In this document: positions 1-9,747 of the stretch, piece after piece
Numbering within the stretch: the stretch's first letter is position 1
Layout of the letters: every line of letters starts with the position of its first letter
From: an uncultured Bacteroidota bacterium
Lineage (GTDB): Bacteria > Bacteroidota > Bacteroidia > Flavobacteriales > Flavobacteriaceae
Direction: 5' to 3'
DNA: 64,000 nucleotides
NCBI GenBank assembly: GCA_902619315.1
Contig: CACNDW010000007.1
Span: 35,238-99,237 of the forward strand
Program-made: the position numbers and the translations under genes
Notes under the pieces: model-generated
The model's input: only the letters and a program-made list of their open reading frames with translations
What the model was told of the DNA's origin: nothing
Database searches by the model: none

Positions 1-108
1 TCCATTTAGAATACAAATGTTTAGTAAAACACTACTTTCAAAATCTATATTGGAAATTTCCAGAGGTGATAAGTTTCAACAAAAGAAATTGGTTCATTTC
101 ACAATATT

Positions 109-1407
109 CTACCTTTGATGCATCAATTGTTCAATTTCATCAGGAGCTTTTGGAACGTTTTCCATCAAATTTAAAGGTGGACCATCCTCTTGAATTACTA
201 CATCGTCTTCAATCCTTACTCCAAATCCCTCTTCTGGAATATAAATTCCGGGTTCTACAGTTAGTACCATATTTCCCTTAAGTGGTTGGTCTACTAATCC
301 GTAATCGTGGGTATCTAAACCAAGGTGGTGAGATGTTCCATGCATAAAATATTTTTTGTAGGCAGGCTTTTCGGGATCTTGATTTTTGACCATTGTAAGA
401 TCCAGTAGCCCTAGTTGGATTAACTCGTCGGTCATTATTTTTCCCACCTCTTGATGGTATTCTTTGATTAATACTCCAGGTACTAGTAATTGCATGGCTG
501 CTTTTTCTACACGTAATACAGCATCATATACCGCACGCTGTCGGGGAGTAAATTTGCCTGAGACAGGAACTGTTCTGGTCATATCACTGGCATAATTTCC
601 ATATGCTGCTCCTACATCCATCAAAATCAAGTCGCCCGACTTGCATTGTTGGTTATTGTCTAAGTAGTGTAAGACGTTACAATTATTTCCAGAGGCAATG
701 ATGGGGCTATATGCAAATCCATCGGATCGGTTTTTAAGAAACTCGTGGGCAAACTCTGCTTCAATTTCAAACTCCCATACACCAGGTTTGATAAAAGGTA
801 AAACCCTTCTGAAGCCTTTTTCGGTAATGTCAATTGCATTTTTTATTTGACTAATTTCTTCAGTATCTTTTATTGACCTTAGCTTTTGTAGGATAAAGTT
901 ACTTTTTGCAGTGGGATGATTTGGGAATTTGGCTTTTGCCCATTTAATAAATCGGTCCTCCCTGGTTTGAGTTTCCACCTTTGCCCGATAGTGTTCGTTG
1001 GTATTGAAATAAAAAATTTCAGCCTGATCTGCCAATAACTGAAATAATTTTTCAAATTCATGTAACCAACAAACAGTTTGAATTCCAGATAAAGCAGTGG
1101 CTTGTTTTGGGGTGAGTTTTTGTCCCTCCCAAACAGCGATTATCTCGCTGGTTTTCTTAATGAATAGTATCTCTCTGTGCTCTGGCTCTTGCGCATCGGG
1201 AAATAAGAGTAAAATACTCTCTTCTTGATCGATTCCACTGAGATAAAATATGTCACGATGTTGCGCAAAAGGGAGCGTACTGTCTGCACTTATGGGGTAG
1301 ATGTCATTCGAGTTAAAAACCGCCAACCCTCCCCGGTCCAATGCCTGCACGAAAAGATCTCTATTTTTTGAATAGAGTTTTGAGGATAGTGGACGGTACC
1401 GCATCAA
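109..1407 (-). CDS. pepP: Xaa-Pro aminopeptidase (M24 family metallopeptidase with N-terminal AMP_N domain)
   Basis: 432 aa ORF. M24 motifs: LMDVGAAYGNYASDMTRTVPVSGKFT, HGTSHHLGLDTHD, TVEPGIYIP, GVRIEDDVV. Confidence 0.93.
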   Translation of the reverse strand: MMRYRPLSSKLYSKNRDLFVQALDRGGLAVFNSNDIYPISADSTLPFAQHRDIFYLSGIDQEESILLLFPDAQEPEHREILFIKKTSEIIAVWEGQKLTPKQATALSGIQTVCWLHEFEKLFQLLADQAEIFYFNTNEHYRAKVETQTREDRFIKWAKAKFPNHPTAKSNFILQKLRSIKDTEEISQIKNAIDITEKGFRRVLPFIKPGVWEFEIEAEFAHEFLKNRSDGFAYSPIIASGNNCNVLHYLDNNQQCKSGDLILMDVGAAYGNYASDMTRTVPVSGKFTPRQRAVYDAVLRVEKAAMQLLVPGVLIKEYHQEVGKIMTDELIQLGLLDLTMVKNQDPEKPAYKKYFMHGTSHHLGLDTHDYGLVDQPLKGNMVLTVEPGIYIPEEGFGVRIEDDVVIQEDGPPLNLMENVPKAPDEIEQLMHQR

Positions 1408-1597
1408 CAGGTCTTTTGAGAGTTTAAATACCTAAAATTATTAAATTTAAAGAGAGTGATGTGGATTTAGTTTTAGTTTGTTGAAAGAAATAGTATGTTT
1501 TAAGTTCTAATAAGGGCCAAACGTTCAACAAAATTGGTATTGTGGAGTTGTATTTAAAATTTAGACATATAGGTTTTTCTATTCAACGTTTATGGAC

Positions 1598-1605
1598 TAA
1601 TTTTG
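1598..1605 (+). promoter_or_regulatory. Putative Bacteroidetes -7 element (TAATTTTG) upstream of sdhC
   Basis: Matches TAnnTTTG 20 nt before the ATG. No clear -33 TTG at the usual spacing. Confidence 0.4.
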
Positions 1606-1624
1606 TTATGATAAACCAACACTA

Positions 1625-2275
1625 ATGATCAAAACTACCATCGCAAGAAAGGTAGCCATGGCTTTGTCGGGGCTCTTTTTAATTCTCTTTTTGGGGCAAC
1701 ATTTTACCATCAATATAACTTCGGTTTTCAGCGATAAAATGTTTAATTTTTTATCCCACTTTATGGGTAATAACCCTGTAGTGCAATTCATATTGCAGCC
1801 AGTTTTGATTTTTGGGGTGGTTTTTCACTTTATTATGGGTTTTATTTTAGAGATTAAAAATTACAAATCACGTAGTGTAAAATATATTTCTTTTAATGGT
1901 TCAGCAAATGCCAGTTGGGTATCTAGAAATATGATCATATCTGGAATTGTAGTGCTCTCCTTTTTAGGATTACATTTTTATGATTTTTGGGTGCCAGAAA
2001 TGAATTATAAGTACGTTGAGTTTCTACCCCAAGATCCAGACCGATACTATGAAGAGCTGGTCCATAAATTCCACAGTCCGGTTAGGGTTGCCATTTATGC
2101 ATTATCATTTATTTTTTTATCACTCCACCTTTTCCATGGATTTTCGTCATCTTTTCAATCGATGGGCCTAAATAATAAATATAGTCGTGGTATAAAATTA
2201 TTTACTGTAGCCTTTTCACTGGTAATTCCGGCAGGGTTTATTTTTATAGCAATTTTTCACCATCTAAACTTATAA
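1625..2275 (+). CDS. sdhC: Succinate dehydrogenase cytochrome b subunit
   Basis: 216 aa multi-TM protein directly upstream of sdhA and sdhB. Bacteroidota-type fused membrane anchor. Confidence 0.92.
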   Translation: MIKTTIARKVAMALSGLFLILFLGQHFTINITSVFSDKMFNFLSHFMGNNPVVQFILQPVLIFGVVFHFIMGFILEIKNYKSRSVKYISFNGSANASWVSRNMIISGIVVLSFLGLHFYDFWVPEMNYKYVEFLPQDPDRYYEELVHKFHSPVRVAIYALSFIFLSLHLFHGFSSSFQSMGLNNKYSRGIKLFTVAFSLVIPAGFIFIAIFHHLNL

Positions 2276-2279
2276 TTAA

Positions 2280-4283
2280 ATGGCAAAGTTAGATTCAAAA
2301 ATCCCCCATGGAAGTTTGTCCGAAAAATGGACCAACCACAAGAGTAACATCAACCTTGTGAGTCCAGCAAACAAACGTTTGATCGACGTCATTGTCGTGG
2401 GAACTGGTTTGGCAGGCGCTTCTGCCTCGGCAACCTTGGCTGAGTTGGGGTATAATGTAAAGACTTTTTGTTTTCAAGATTCTCCACGAAGGGCTCATTC
2501 AATCGCTGCCCAAGGAGGGATTAATGCGGCTAAAAACTATCAAGGGGATGGCGATTCTACCTACCGACTTTTCTATGACACCATAAAAGGAGGGGATTAT
2601 AGATCCCGAGAATCCAATGTTTATCGCTTAGCGGAAGTTTCTACCAATATAATTGATCAATGTGTTGCTCAAGGTGTTCCCTTTGCCAGGGACTATGGAG
2701 GTCTGTTAGACAATCGCTCTTTTGGGGGTGTTTTGGTATCCAGAACTTTTTACGCCAAAGGACAAACCGGGCAACAGTTATTATTGGGAGCCTATTCTGC
2801 CATGAATCGCCAAATCGGTCGTGGAAAAATAAAAATGTACAATCGCCATGAAATGATGGACTTGGTTTTGGTTGATGGAAAAGCCAGAGGGATCATTTCC
2901 CGAAATTTAGTAAATGGTAAAATTGAAAGACACAGTGCTCATGCAGTGGTCATTGCTTCAGGAGGATACGGTAATGTATTCTTTTTATCTACCAATGCCA
3001 TGGGGAGTAATGTTTCTGCCTCATGGAAAATTCACAAACGTGGTGCGCATTTTGCAAATCCTTGTTTTACTCAAATACATCCCACATGTATTCCCGTTTC
3101 AGGAGAGCACCAATCAAAGTTGACATTGATGTCTGAATCTTTGAGAAATGATGGTAGGATATGGGTACCCAAAAAATTAGAGGACGTTAAAGCCATTAGA
3201 TCAGGGCAACTTAAGGCTACCGATATAGAGGAGGAGGACCGAGACTATTATCTTGAACGTCGTTATCCCGCTTTTGGAAACCTGGTACCAAGGGATGTGG
3301 CTTCTCGGGCGGCCAAAGAACGTTGTGATGCAGGCTTTGGGGTAAACAAAACTGGGGAAGCTGTTTATTTAGATTTTGCTGCTGCTGTTAGTCGATATGG
3401 AAAAGAACAAGCCCACGTTAAAGGCTTGGACGAAAACGATACTAATTTGGTAAAAAAATTAGGGCAAGAAGTAGTTCGAGCTAAATATGGAAATCTCTTC
3501 CAGATGTATGAAAAGATTGTTGATCAAGACCCCTATGAAATGCCAATGATGATCTACCCAGCGGTTCATTACACTATGGGTGGCGTTTGGGTAGATTATA
3601 ATTTGATGACTTCCATACCAGGTTGCTATGCTATAGGTGAGGCCAATTTCTCTGATCATGGGGCCAACCGATTAGGAGCATCTGCATTGATGCAAGGTTT
3701 GGCCGATGGTTATTTTGTTTTGCCATATACTATAGGGGATTATTTATCTGATGATATTAGAACAGGTCCAATATCTACAGACTCTCCCGAATTTGAAGCA
3801 GCTGAAAAAGAAGTTAAAGATCAATTAAAAGGTTTTATAAATAATAATGGTAAACATTCTGTTGATTATTATCACAAAAAACTGGGGAAAATCATGTGGG
3901 ATAAATGCGGTATGTCGAGAAATGAAAAAGGTCTAAAAACAGCTATTTCTGATATCAAAGCATTAAGAGAAGATTTTTACAAAAACGTAAATGTTCCCGG
4001 AGATTTAGATGAATTTAATGAGCAGTTGGCCAAAGCTGGAAGAGTAGCGGATTTTCTTGAGTTGGGAGAATTGTTTGCCAAAGATGCTCTGGAGAGAACA
4101 GAATCCTGTGGGGGGCATTTTAGAGAAGAATCCCAAACCAGTGAGGGAGAGGCAATGCGAGATGACAAAAACTTTACCTTTGTTTCTGCATGGGAATACA
4201 AAGGAGAGCCTTCTAATGCTAAGCTCCATAAGGAGGAATTAAAGTACGAAGAAATTGAAGTAAAAACACGTTCCTATAAATAA
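2280..4283 (+). CDS. sdhA: Succinate dehydrogenase/fumarate reductase flavoprotein subunit
   Basis: 667 aa. FAD motif [33 protein letters not shown], and [15 protein letters not shown] active-site region. Confidence 0.96.
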   Translation: MAKLDSKIPHGSLSEKWTNHKSNINLVSPANKRLIDVIVVGTGLAGASASATLAELGYNVKTFCFQDSPRRAHSIAAQGGINAAKNYQGDGDSTYRLFYDTIKGGDYRSRESNVYRLAEVSTNIIDQCVAQGVPFARDYGGLLDNRSFGGVLVSRTFYAKGQTGQQLLLGAYSAMNRQIGRGKIKMYNRHEMMDLVLVDGKARGIISRNLVNGKIERHSAHAVVIASGGYGNVFFLSTNAMGSNVSASWKIHKRGAHFANPCFTQIHPTCIPVSGEHQSKLTLMSESLRNDGRIWVPKKLEDVKAIRSGQLKATDIEEEDRDYYLERRYPAFGNLVPRDVASRAAKERCDAGFGVNKTGEAVYLDFAAAVSRYGKEQAHVKGLDENDTNLVKKLGQEVVRAKYGNLFQMYEKIVDQDPYEMPMMIYPAVHYTMGGVWVDYNLMTSIPGCYAIGEANFSDHGANRLGASALMQGLADGYFVLPYTIGDYLSDDIRTGPISTDSPEFEAAEKEVKDQLKGFINNNGKHSVDYYHKKLGKIMWDKCGMSRNEKGLKTAISDIKALREDFYKNVNVPGDLDEFNEQLAKAGRVADFLELGELFAKDALERTESCGGHFREESQTSEGEAMRDDKNFTFVSAWEYKGEPSNAKLHKEELKYEEIEVKTRSYK

Positions 4284-4290
4284 GAACTCA

Positions 4291-5037
4291 ATGAATTTAA
4301 AACTTAAAATATGGCGTCAAGCCAACGCAGAAGCAAAAGGAGAAATAGTTACTTATAACATTTCTGATGTTTCACCGGATATGTCTTTTTTAGAGATGAT
4401 GGACATGCATAACGAACAATTGATCGAAACAGGAGAGGATCCAGTGGCATTTGATCACGATTGTCGAGAGGGTATCTGTGGAATGTGTTCTATGTTCATC
4501 AATGGAGAGGCACATGGACCTGATCGTTTAGTAACTACTTGCCAGTTACATATGCGAAAATTCAAAGATGGTGATACTATTACAATAGAACCTTTTAGGG
4601 CTGACGCTTTTCCAGTAATAAAAGATTTGGCAGTAGACCGGTCGGCATTTGATAGAATTCAACAAGCCGGTGGTTTTGTCAGTGTGAATACCTCAGGGAA
4701 TACTCAAGATGCCAATGCCATTCCAATTGATAAGCACGATGCCGATAAAGCCTTTGATGCTGCTACATGTATAGGTTGTGGTGCCTGTGTAGCCTCATGT
4801 AAAAACGCTTCGGCCATGTTATTTGTTTCAGCTAAAGTTTCCCAATACTCCCTTTTACCCCAAGGTAAAGTTGAGGCTACTGATAGGGTTTTGAATATGG
4901 TCAATCAAATGGATGAAGAAGGTTTTGGGAATTGTACCAATACTGGTGCTTGTGAGGTTGAATGTCCAAAAGGAATATCTTTAGAAAATATTGCCAGAAT
5001 GAATCGGGAGTATATGAGTGCCTCATTAAAAGGCTAG
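4291..5037 (+). CDS. sdhB: Succinate dehydrogenase iron-sulfur subunit
   Basis: 248 aa. [2Fe-2S] [23 protein letters not shown] and [15 protein letters not shown] clusters. Confidence 0.96.
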   Translation: MNLKLKIWRQANAEAKGEIVTYNISDVSPDMSFLEMMDMHNEQLIETGEDPVAFDHDCREGICGMCSMFINGEAHGPDRLVTTCQLHMRKFKDGDTITIEPFRADAFPVIKDLAVDRSAFDRIQQAGGFVSVNTSGNTQDANAIPIDKHDADKAFDAATCIGCGACVASCKNASAMLFVSAKVSQYSLLPQGKVEATDRVLNMVNQMDEEGFGNCTNTGACEVECPKGISLENIARMNREYMSASLKG

Positions 5038-5048
5038 ATTCAAATTTT

Positions 5049-6158
5049 ATGAATTACCACTTTGGAATTTCATCAGTTTTTTTTGGAATTGTTTTAATTC
5101 TTTCAAATTTTTCATGTAAGAATCAAGTGGTCAATATTGATATTACTGGCGAGGTGATCAATCCCCGCACATATATCATTCCTTGTGCCGATCAATCCAT
5201 TATAATAGACGGAAGGGATGACGATTTCAGCTGGAACAAAGCAACTTTTACTGAGGATTTTATCGATATAGAAGGTCAAAAAATACCTGATAAAAAAACA
5301 AGACTCAAAATGCTTTGGGATGAGGATTTCTTATATATATATGCACATTTAGAGGAAAAACACATTTGGGCTACTTTAAAAAATCGGGATACCATTATTT
5401 TTTATAACAACGATTTTGAAGTTTTTATCAGTCCATCTAATAGTAATCACAACTATGGTGAGATTGAGATCAACGCCCTGAATACTGTTTGGGATTTATT
5501 GTTGGATCGACCCTACAACACTAAAGGTAATCCGATTTTTAATTGGAACATACAGAACCTAAAAACTGCAGTTCATGTTGAAGGGACCCTCAATAATCCT
5601 GAAGATTTAGATCAATACTGGTCTGTAGAAATAGCAATTCCAATGCCAGCACTAATAGAGCTAAAACGTCCACCAAAGAAAAAACCCTTGCTTGGGCAAC
5701 AATGGCGGATCAATTTTTCAAGAGTTCAATGGGATCACGACATAATAGACAATAGATATTATCGAAAAAAAGAAAATGGAAAATTTCTGCGAGAAAAAAA
5801 CTGGGTATGGTCATCTCAGGGGGTTATAAATATGCATTTGCCGGAACATTGGGGGTATATTGAATTTGGTGAATCACCAAAAATAAACCAACAATTTATT
5901 CATAAAACTGATACTGAATTAGAACAAATCATCTATGCGCTTTTTAGAAAAATAGCTTATGGTGATTATAAATATCTTAAAGATAATACACCTGGAAAAG
6001 CCATTCCCGTACAACTTACAGGATTCGATGAGCGAAAATTGAAAATTACCTTATTGAATTCTTTCACTGGTTTTGATCTAGCATTAAAAGATCAGGTCAG
6101 TGGATTAACTTACACCATTGATGAGAAGGGCTATTTAAACCGTCCTGGAAATCAATAG
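5049..6158 (+). CDS. CBM9-like carbohydrate-binding lipoprotein
   Basis: ORF track starts at 4962 inside sdhB. The better start at 5049 gives MNYHFGISSVFFGIVLILSNFSC with a lipobox. CBM9-like sequence IIIDGRDDDFSWNKA...LKMLWDEDFLYIYAHLEEKHIWATL...FYNNDFEVFISP. Confidence 0.75.
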   Translation: MNYHFGISSVFFGIVLILSNFSCKNQVVNIDITGEVINPRTYIIPCADQSIIIDGRDDDFSWNKATFTEDFIDIEGQKIPDKKTRLKMLWDEDFLYIYAHLEEKHIWATLKNRDTIIFYNNDFEVFISPSNSNHNYGEIEINALNTVWDLLLDRPYNTKGNPIFNWNIQNLKTAVHVEGTLNNPEDLDQYWSVEIAIPMPALIELKRPPKKKPLLGQQWRINFSRVQWDHDIIDNRYYRKKENGKFLREKNWVWSSQGVINMHLPEHWGYIEFGESPKINQQFIHKTDTELEQIIYALFRKIAYGDYKYLKDNTPGKAIPVQLTGFDERKLKITLLNSFTGFDLALKDQVSGLTYTIDEKGYLNRPGNQ

Positions 6159-7129
6159 AAACTGGCCGAAGAAGTATTTATAGCTCTGCCAGATTTAAAG
6201 TAGGTATATGAAAAGCCTTTATGAATGCTGTAAGCACCTTTTTCTCCTGAAATATTAATGGCAATAAAACCTACTTGGAAATCTGTTTTTCCACTATGTT
6301 TGGATAGGATTCTTTGGATGGCTTCTTCGCAAGCCTTTTGGGGAGAACATCCATTTCTCATAAGTTCCACAATTAAGAAAGAACCTACAGTTTTAATGAC
6401 AGCCTCACCCAAACCAGTGGCCGTTGCAGCACCCACTTCATTATCTACAAATAGTCCTGATCCAATTATAGGTGAGTCACCCACTCGACCTTTCATTTTA
6501 TATGCTAAACCACTTGTAGTGCAGCTGCCAGATAGATTTCCATAATCATCTAAGCATAACATTCCAATGGTATCGTGGTTTTCGACATTTATTTTAGGTG
6601 AAGAATTAGATTTTTGTGACCAGGCCTCCCATCTTTTTTTTGAGGCAGGAGTTAGGAGTTTTGTTTTTTTGAATCCTTTACTGTAAGCAAATTCCTCTGC
6701 ACCCGCTGCTGCTAAATTAACATGTGGTGTGTCCTCCATTACTTTTCTGGCCAATTTAGCTACATGCAAAATGTTTTCCACGGCCATCACAGCACCACAA
6801 TTCCCCTTATCATCCATAACACAGGCATCTAAGGTTACACAACCTGATTGATCAGGAGAGGCTCCAATACCCACGGTAGTATTCTTCTCGTTAGCCTCTT
6901 CAAAAGCAACACCTTTGACAGCAGCGTCCAATGCAGAAATTCCTGCCTCCATCAATTTACCGGAGATCAGGATTGCCTCTGGACAATTCCATGTAGCAAT
7001 AGACAAGGGACTATTGGTAAGACGTTTTGGATTACTATTCAAATTTTGAGATTGGGCCTCTAATGAATTAACCCCCAAAAAGCCAGAAACGGTCATACTC
7101 AACTTACCAAAAAAATTTCTCCTTTTCAT
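6152..7129 (-). CDS. N4-(beta-N-acetylglucosaminyl)-L-asparaginase (glycosylasparaginase, Ntn hydrolase) with Tat-like signal
   Basis: NHDTIGMLCLDDYGNLSGSCTTSGLAYKMKGRVGDSPIIGSGLFVDNEVGAATATGLGE is the canonical autoproteolysis/catalytic region. N-terminus MKRRNFFGKLSMTVSGFLG. Confidence 0.93.
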   Translation of the reverse strand: MKRRNFFGKLSMTVSGFLGVNSLEAQSQNLNSNPKRLTNSPLSIATWNCPEAILISGKLMEAGISALDAAVKGVAFEEANEKNTTVGIGASPDQSGCVTLDACVMDDKGNCGAVMAVENILHVAKLARKVMEDTPHVNLAAAGAEEFAYSKGFKKTKLLTPASKKRWEAWSQKSNSSPKINVENHDTIGMLCLDDYGNLSGSCTTSGLAYKMKGRVGDSPIIGSGLFVDNEVGAATATGLGEAVIKTVGSFLIVELMRNGCSPQKACEEAIQRILSKHSGKTDFQVGFIAINISGEKGAYSIHKGFSYTYFKSGRAINTSSASFY

Positions 7130-7319
7130 TTGTGATTTGAAATTTTTAAAACTGAAGTAAAACTAAAAAAACTAAGGTTGATTGATTGAACATTTTATAT
7201 AAAATCATTCAATTGAAAAGTGGTCTTAAAAAACAATTCATGAGTTTGTTATATTAGATAAATTATTTTGTACAAATTTAAAATTCATTCATCTCAATTT
7301 AAAACAATACTTATGTATC

Positions 7320-9656
7320 ATGAATTCCAGAAAAGAAAAAATTAATCGTGCTGATTTTTTAAAAACCTCTGGAACATTAGTTGGAGGTGTGGTTGCACTC
7401 TCAAATTATGGTTGTTTGGTCAATATAAATTCTCTCAAGGAATTGATCATTCAAGGTAAAACAAATTATAGCTTAGTATTGCCAACAAACTCCAATGAAA
7501 AAGAAGGAAAAGCGGCACATCAATTACAATTCTATTTATCTAAAATGTCGAAAGCCCTCAAAGTTTTCAATGAAGACGAATATAAGGGTGATAATGCTAT
7601 TTACATAGGAAAAACAAACTTTGCAAAAACCGCTGAGATAGATTCAGATTTATTAGATGAAGACGCCTATTTTTTTAAACAAGTAGGAAATAACTTGGTC
7701 ATTGCAGGTGGTATAGAAAATGGATTAATGAATGGAGTTTATTCCCTACTAGAATTTTTTGGTTATAGGAAATACAGTGCTGATGACCCGTTGTTGGTTC
7801 CCAGTAAAAATGATTTTATCTTTCCAAACGATGAACTTTATACCCCAAGGATTAAATATAGAACCACCAACTATTACGATGCCAGAGATACCGATTATGA
7901 ATCTTGGCATAAGCTTTCCTCTTCTGACTCTTGGGGAATGTTTGTCCACACTTTTGAGTTGTTGATCTCTCCTGAAAAATATGGGAAAACCAACCCAGAG
8001 TATTTCTCACTTATCGATGGTGAACGCAATCCCGTTACTCAATTGTGTTTATCTAATGAGGATGTTTTTCAGACTTTGGTTTCTGAACTTAAAGAGAGAA
8101 TAGAGATGAAACCTAGGGCAAAATATTGGTCGGTCAGTCAGAACGACAATGATAAATACTGTCAATGTGGTCCTTGTTCTGACATAAATAAAAAATATGG
8201 TAATCTACCCAGTGGCTCAATGGTTTGGTTTGTTAATAAGGTAGCACGTAAATTCCCTGATAAGATTATCTCAACCTTGGCTTATTGGTATACAAGGGCA
8301 GCACCAAGCAATATTATTGCCGAACCTAATGTCAATATAATGTTATGTAATATAGAAAGCACAAGAGAAAAACCAGTATTTGATACTGATCCTGCTTTTA
8401 CAAATGATTTAAAGGATTGGGGAAAAATGAGTCAAGACATATTGATCTGGGATTACAATATACAATTTGCCAATCCGGTGAGTCCTTTCCCCAATTTGCA
8501 CACCATTGGTCCTAACATCAAGTTTTACATCCGAAATAATGTTAGAGCTCTCTTTATGCAGGCTACTGGAAATAAAGGGGAGTTCGCTCATTTGAGGGCT
8601 TATCTGATAACCAAGCTAATGTGGAATCCTAATGCTGATCCTAATGCTATTATCTATGATTTTTTAGATGGTTATTACGGAAAGGCTGCTATTCCTATAC
8701 TAAATTACATAGAAAGTATGAGGGAAGCATTGTTGAATAATAATTTTCGTTTGAATATATTTGGTGACCCTAGAGATGCCGTAAAGAACTATCTAGCATC
8801 GGATAAGATGATTCATTACAATCTCTTATTCGACAAGGCAGAAAAAGCAGTATCGGATGATGAACAAAAACTGACCCGAGTCAAAGAGGCCAGATTACCT
8901 ATTTTGATTGCAGAAATTCAAATTGCGGGTCAGATTCCAGTTGGACAAAAGGGGAGTTTTTACACAATAAATGACAATGGTAATGTTATTCCCAAACCAT
9001 ACATGAAAAAAAAGGTTGAGGAATTTGTAGCGAGTGCCAAAAAGGCGGGTATTCAAAGAATAGGAGAAAGAGCAATTACCATTGACGATTATGCAGAGAA
9101 TTTTAAAAGAATGTTTAAAAAAATGGAGGAAATGGATCAGGCGATTTCATTTAAGAAAAATATCATTGCTATTAGTGAGCCTACTTTTGGAAAAGCAAAT
9201 CTTGCCCGTCTGACGGATGGTGTTTTTGGTGCTTTTGAGTCCTGGCGATTTCCTGACAAAGATGCCAATTGGGTTGCGTATAAGGGTAAACACATGGATT
9301 TTATTTTAGATTTAGGAGCTGTGATGCCTATCAAGAGTATTGAGATTGATTTCCTTAACGTTCAGGCTCAGGCTAATTGGCATCAACTTATACTCCCGAA
9401 ATTTGTGACCTATGCCATTTCACCAGATGGAGTAAAATATAGTGATCCAATTCAAATTTATAACCCTCACAACCCCAATCCAGCAGAAAATCCTGATATT
9501 ATAAAACTACCTTTTTTAACATTTAAAACGACATATAACAACACCAAGGGTCGGTACCTTAGAGTTCATGCAGAGAGTGAATTAAAAATGCCCAGTTGGC
9601 ATATTAATGCTGGAAAACCTGCTATAATATATGCTGATGAAATTGTTGTGAAGTAG
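7320..9656 (+). CDS. DUF4838 domain-containing protein (alpha-glucuronidase-like N-terminus) with C-terminal discoidin-like (F5/8C) region; Tat/lipoprotein-like N-terminus
   Basis: 778 aa. YWSVSQNDNDKYCQCGPCSDINKKYGNLPSGSMVWFVNKVA is DUF4838-like. C-terminus LTDGVFGAFESWRF...WVAYKGKHMDFILDLGAVMPIKSIEIDFL. N-terminus RADFLKTSGTLVGGVVALSNYGC. Confidence 0.78.
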   Translation: MNSRKEKINRADFLKTSGTLVGGVVALSNYGCLVNINSLKELIIQGKTNYSLVLPTNSNEKEGKAAHQLQFYLSKMSKALKVFNEDEYKGDNAIYIGKTNFAKTAEIDSDLLDEDAYFFKQVGNNLVIAGGIENGLMNGVYSLLEFFGYRKYSADDPLLVPSKNDFIFPNDELYTPRIKYRTTNYYDARDTDYESWHKLSSSDSWGMFVHTFELLISPEKYGKTNPEYFSLIDGERNPVTQLCLSNEDVFQTLVSELKERIEMKPRAKYWSVSQNDNDKYCQCGPCSDINKKYGNLPSGSMVWFVNKVARKFPDKIISTLAYWYTRAAPSNIIAEPNVNIMLCNIESTREKPVFDTDPAFTNDLKDWGKMSQDILIWDYNIQFANPVSPFPNLHTIGPNIKFYIRNNVRALFMQATGNKGEFAHLRAYLITKLMWNPNADPNAIIYDFLDGYYGKAAIPILNYIESMREALLNNNFRLNIFGDPRDAVKNYLASDKMIHYNLLFDKAEKAVSDDEQKLTRVKEARLPILIAEIQIAGQIPVGQKGSFYTINDNGNVIPKPYMKKKVEEFVASAKKAGIQRIGERAITIDDYAENFKRMFKKMEEMDQAISFKKNIIAISEPTFGKANLARLTDGVFGAFESWRFPDKDANWVAYKGKHMDFILDLGAVMPIKSIEIDFLNVQAQANWHQLILPKFVTYAISPDGVKYSDPIQIYNPHNPNPAENPDIIKLPFLTFKTTYNNTKGRYLRVHAESELKMPSWHINAGKPAIIYADEIVVK

Positions 9657-9747
9657 ATTATTTATTAAAACTTTTTAAACGAGCATTAAATTAAATATTT
9701 AGAATGAAGTTTTTTTTTATCTAAATTAGGGTTGAAAATTACTCTAG

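Noticed and set aside
66-281. 71-aa plus-strand ORF at the left edge
   Set aside because: Antisense to the C-terminus of pepP, with no recognisable domain or start signal.
4962-5048. N-terminal extension of the CBM9-like ORF into sdhB
   Set aside because: The extension is out-of-frame sdhB sequence; the 5049 Met directly begins a lipoprotein signal peptide.
7247-7263. 17-nt exact repeat TGTTATATTAGATAAAT shared with 53905-53921
   Set aside because: AT-rich and intergenic; a match of this length is near the chance expectation for 64 kb at this composition. No terminal repeats or target duplications suggest a mobile element.
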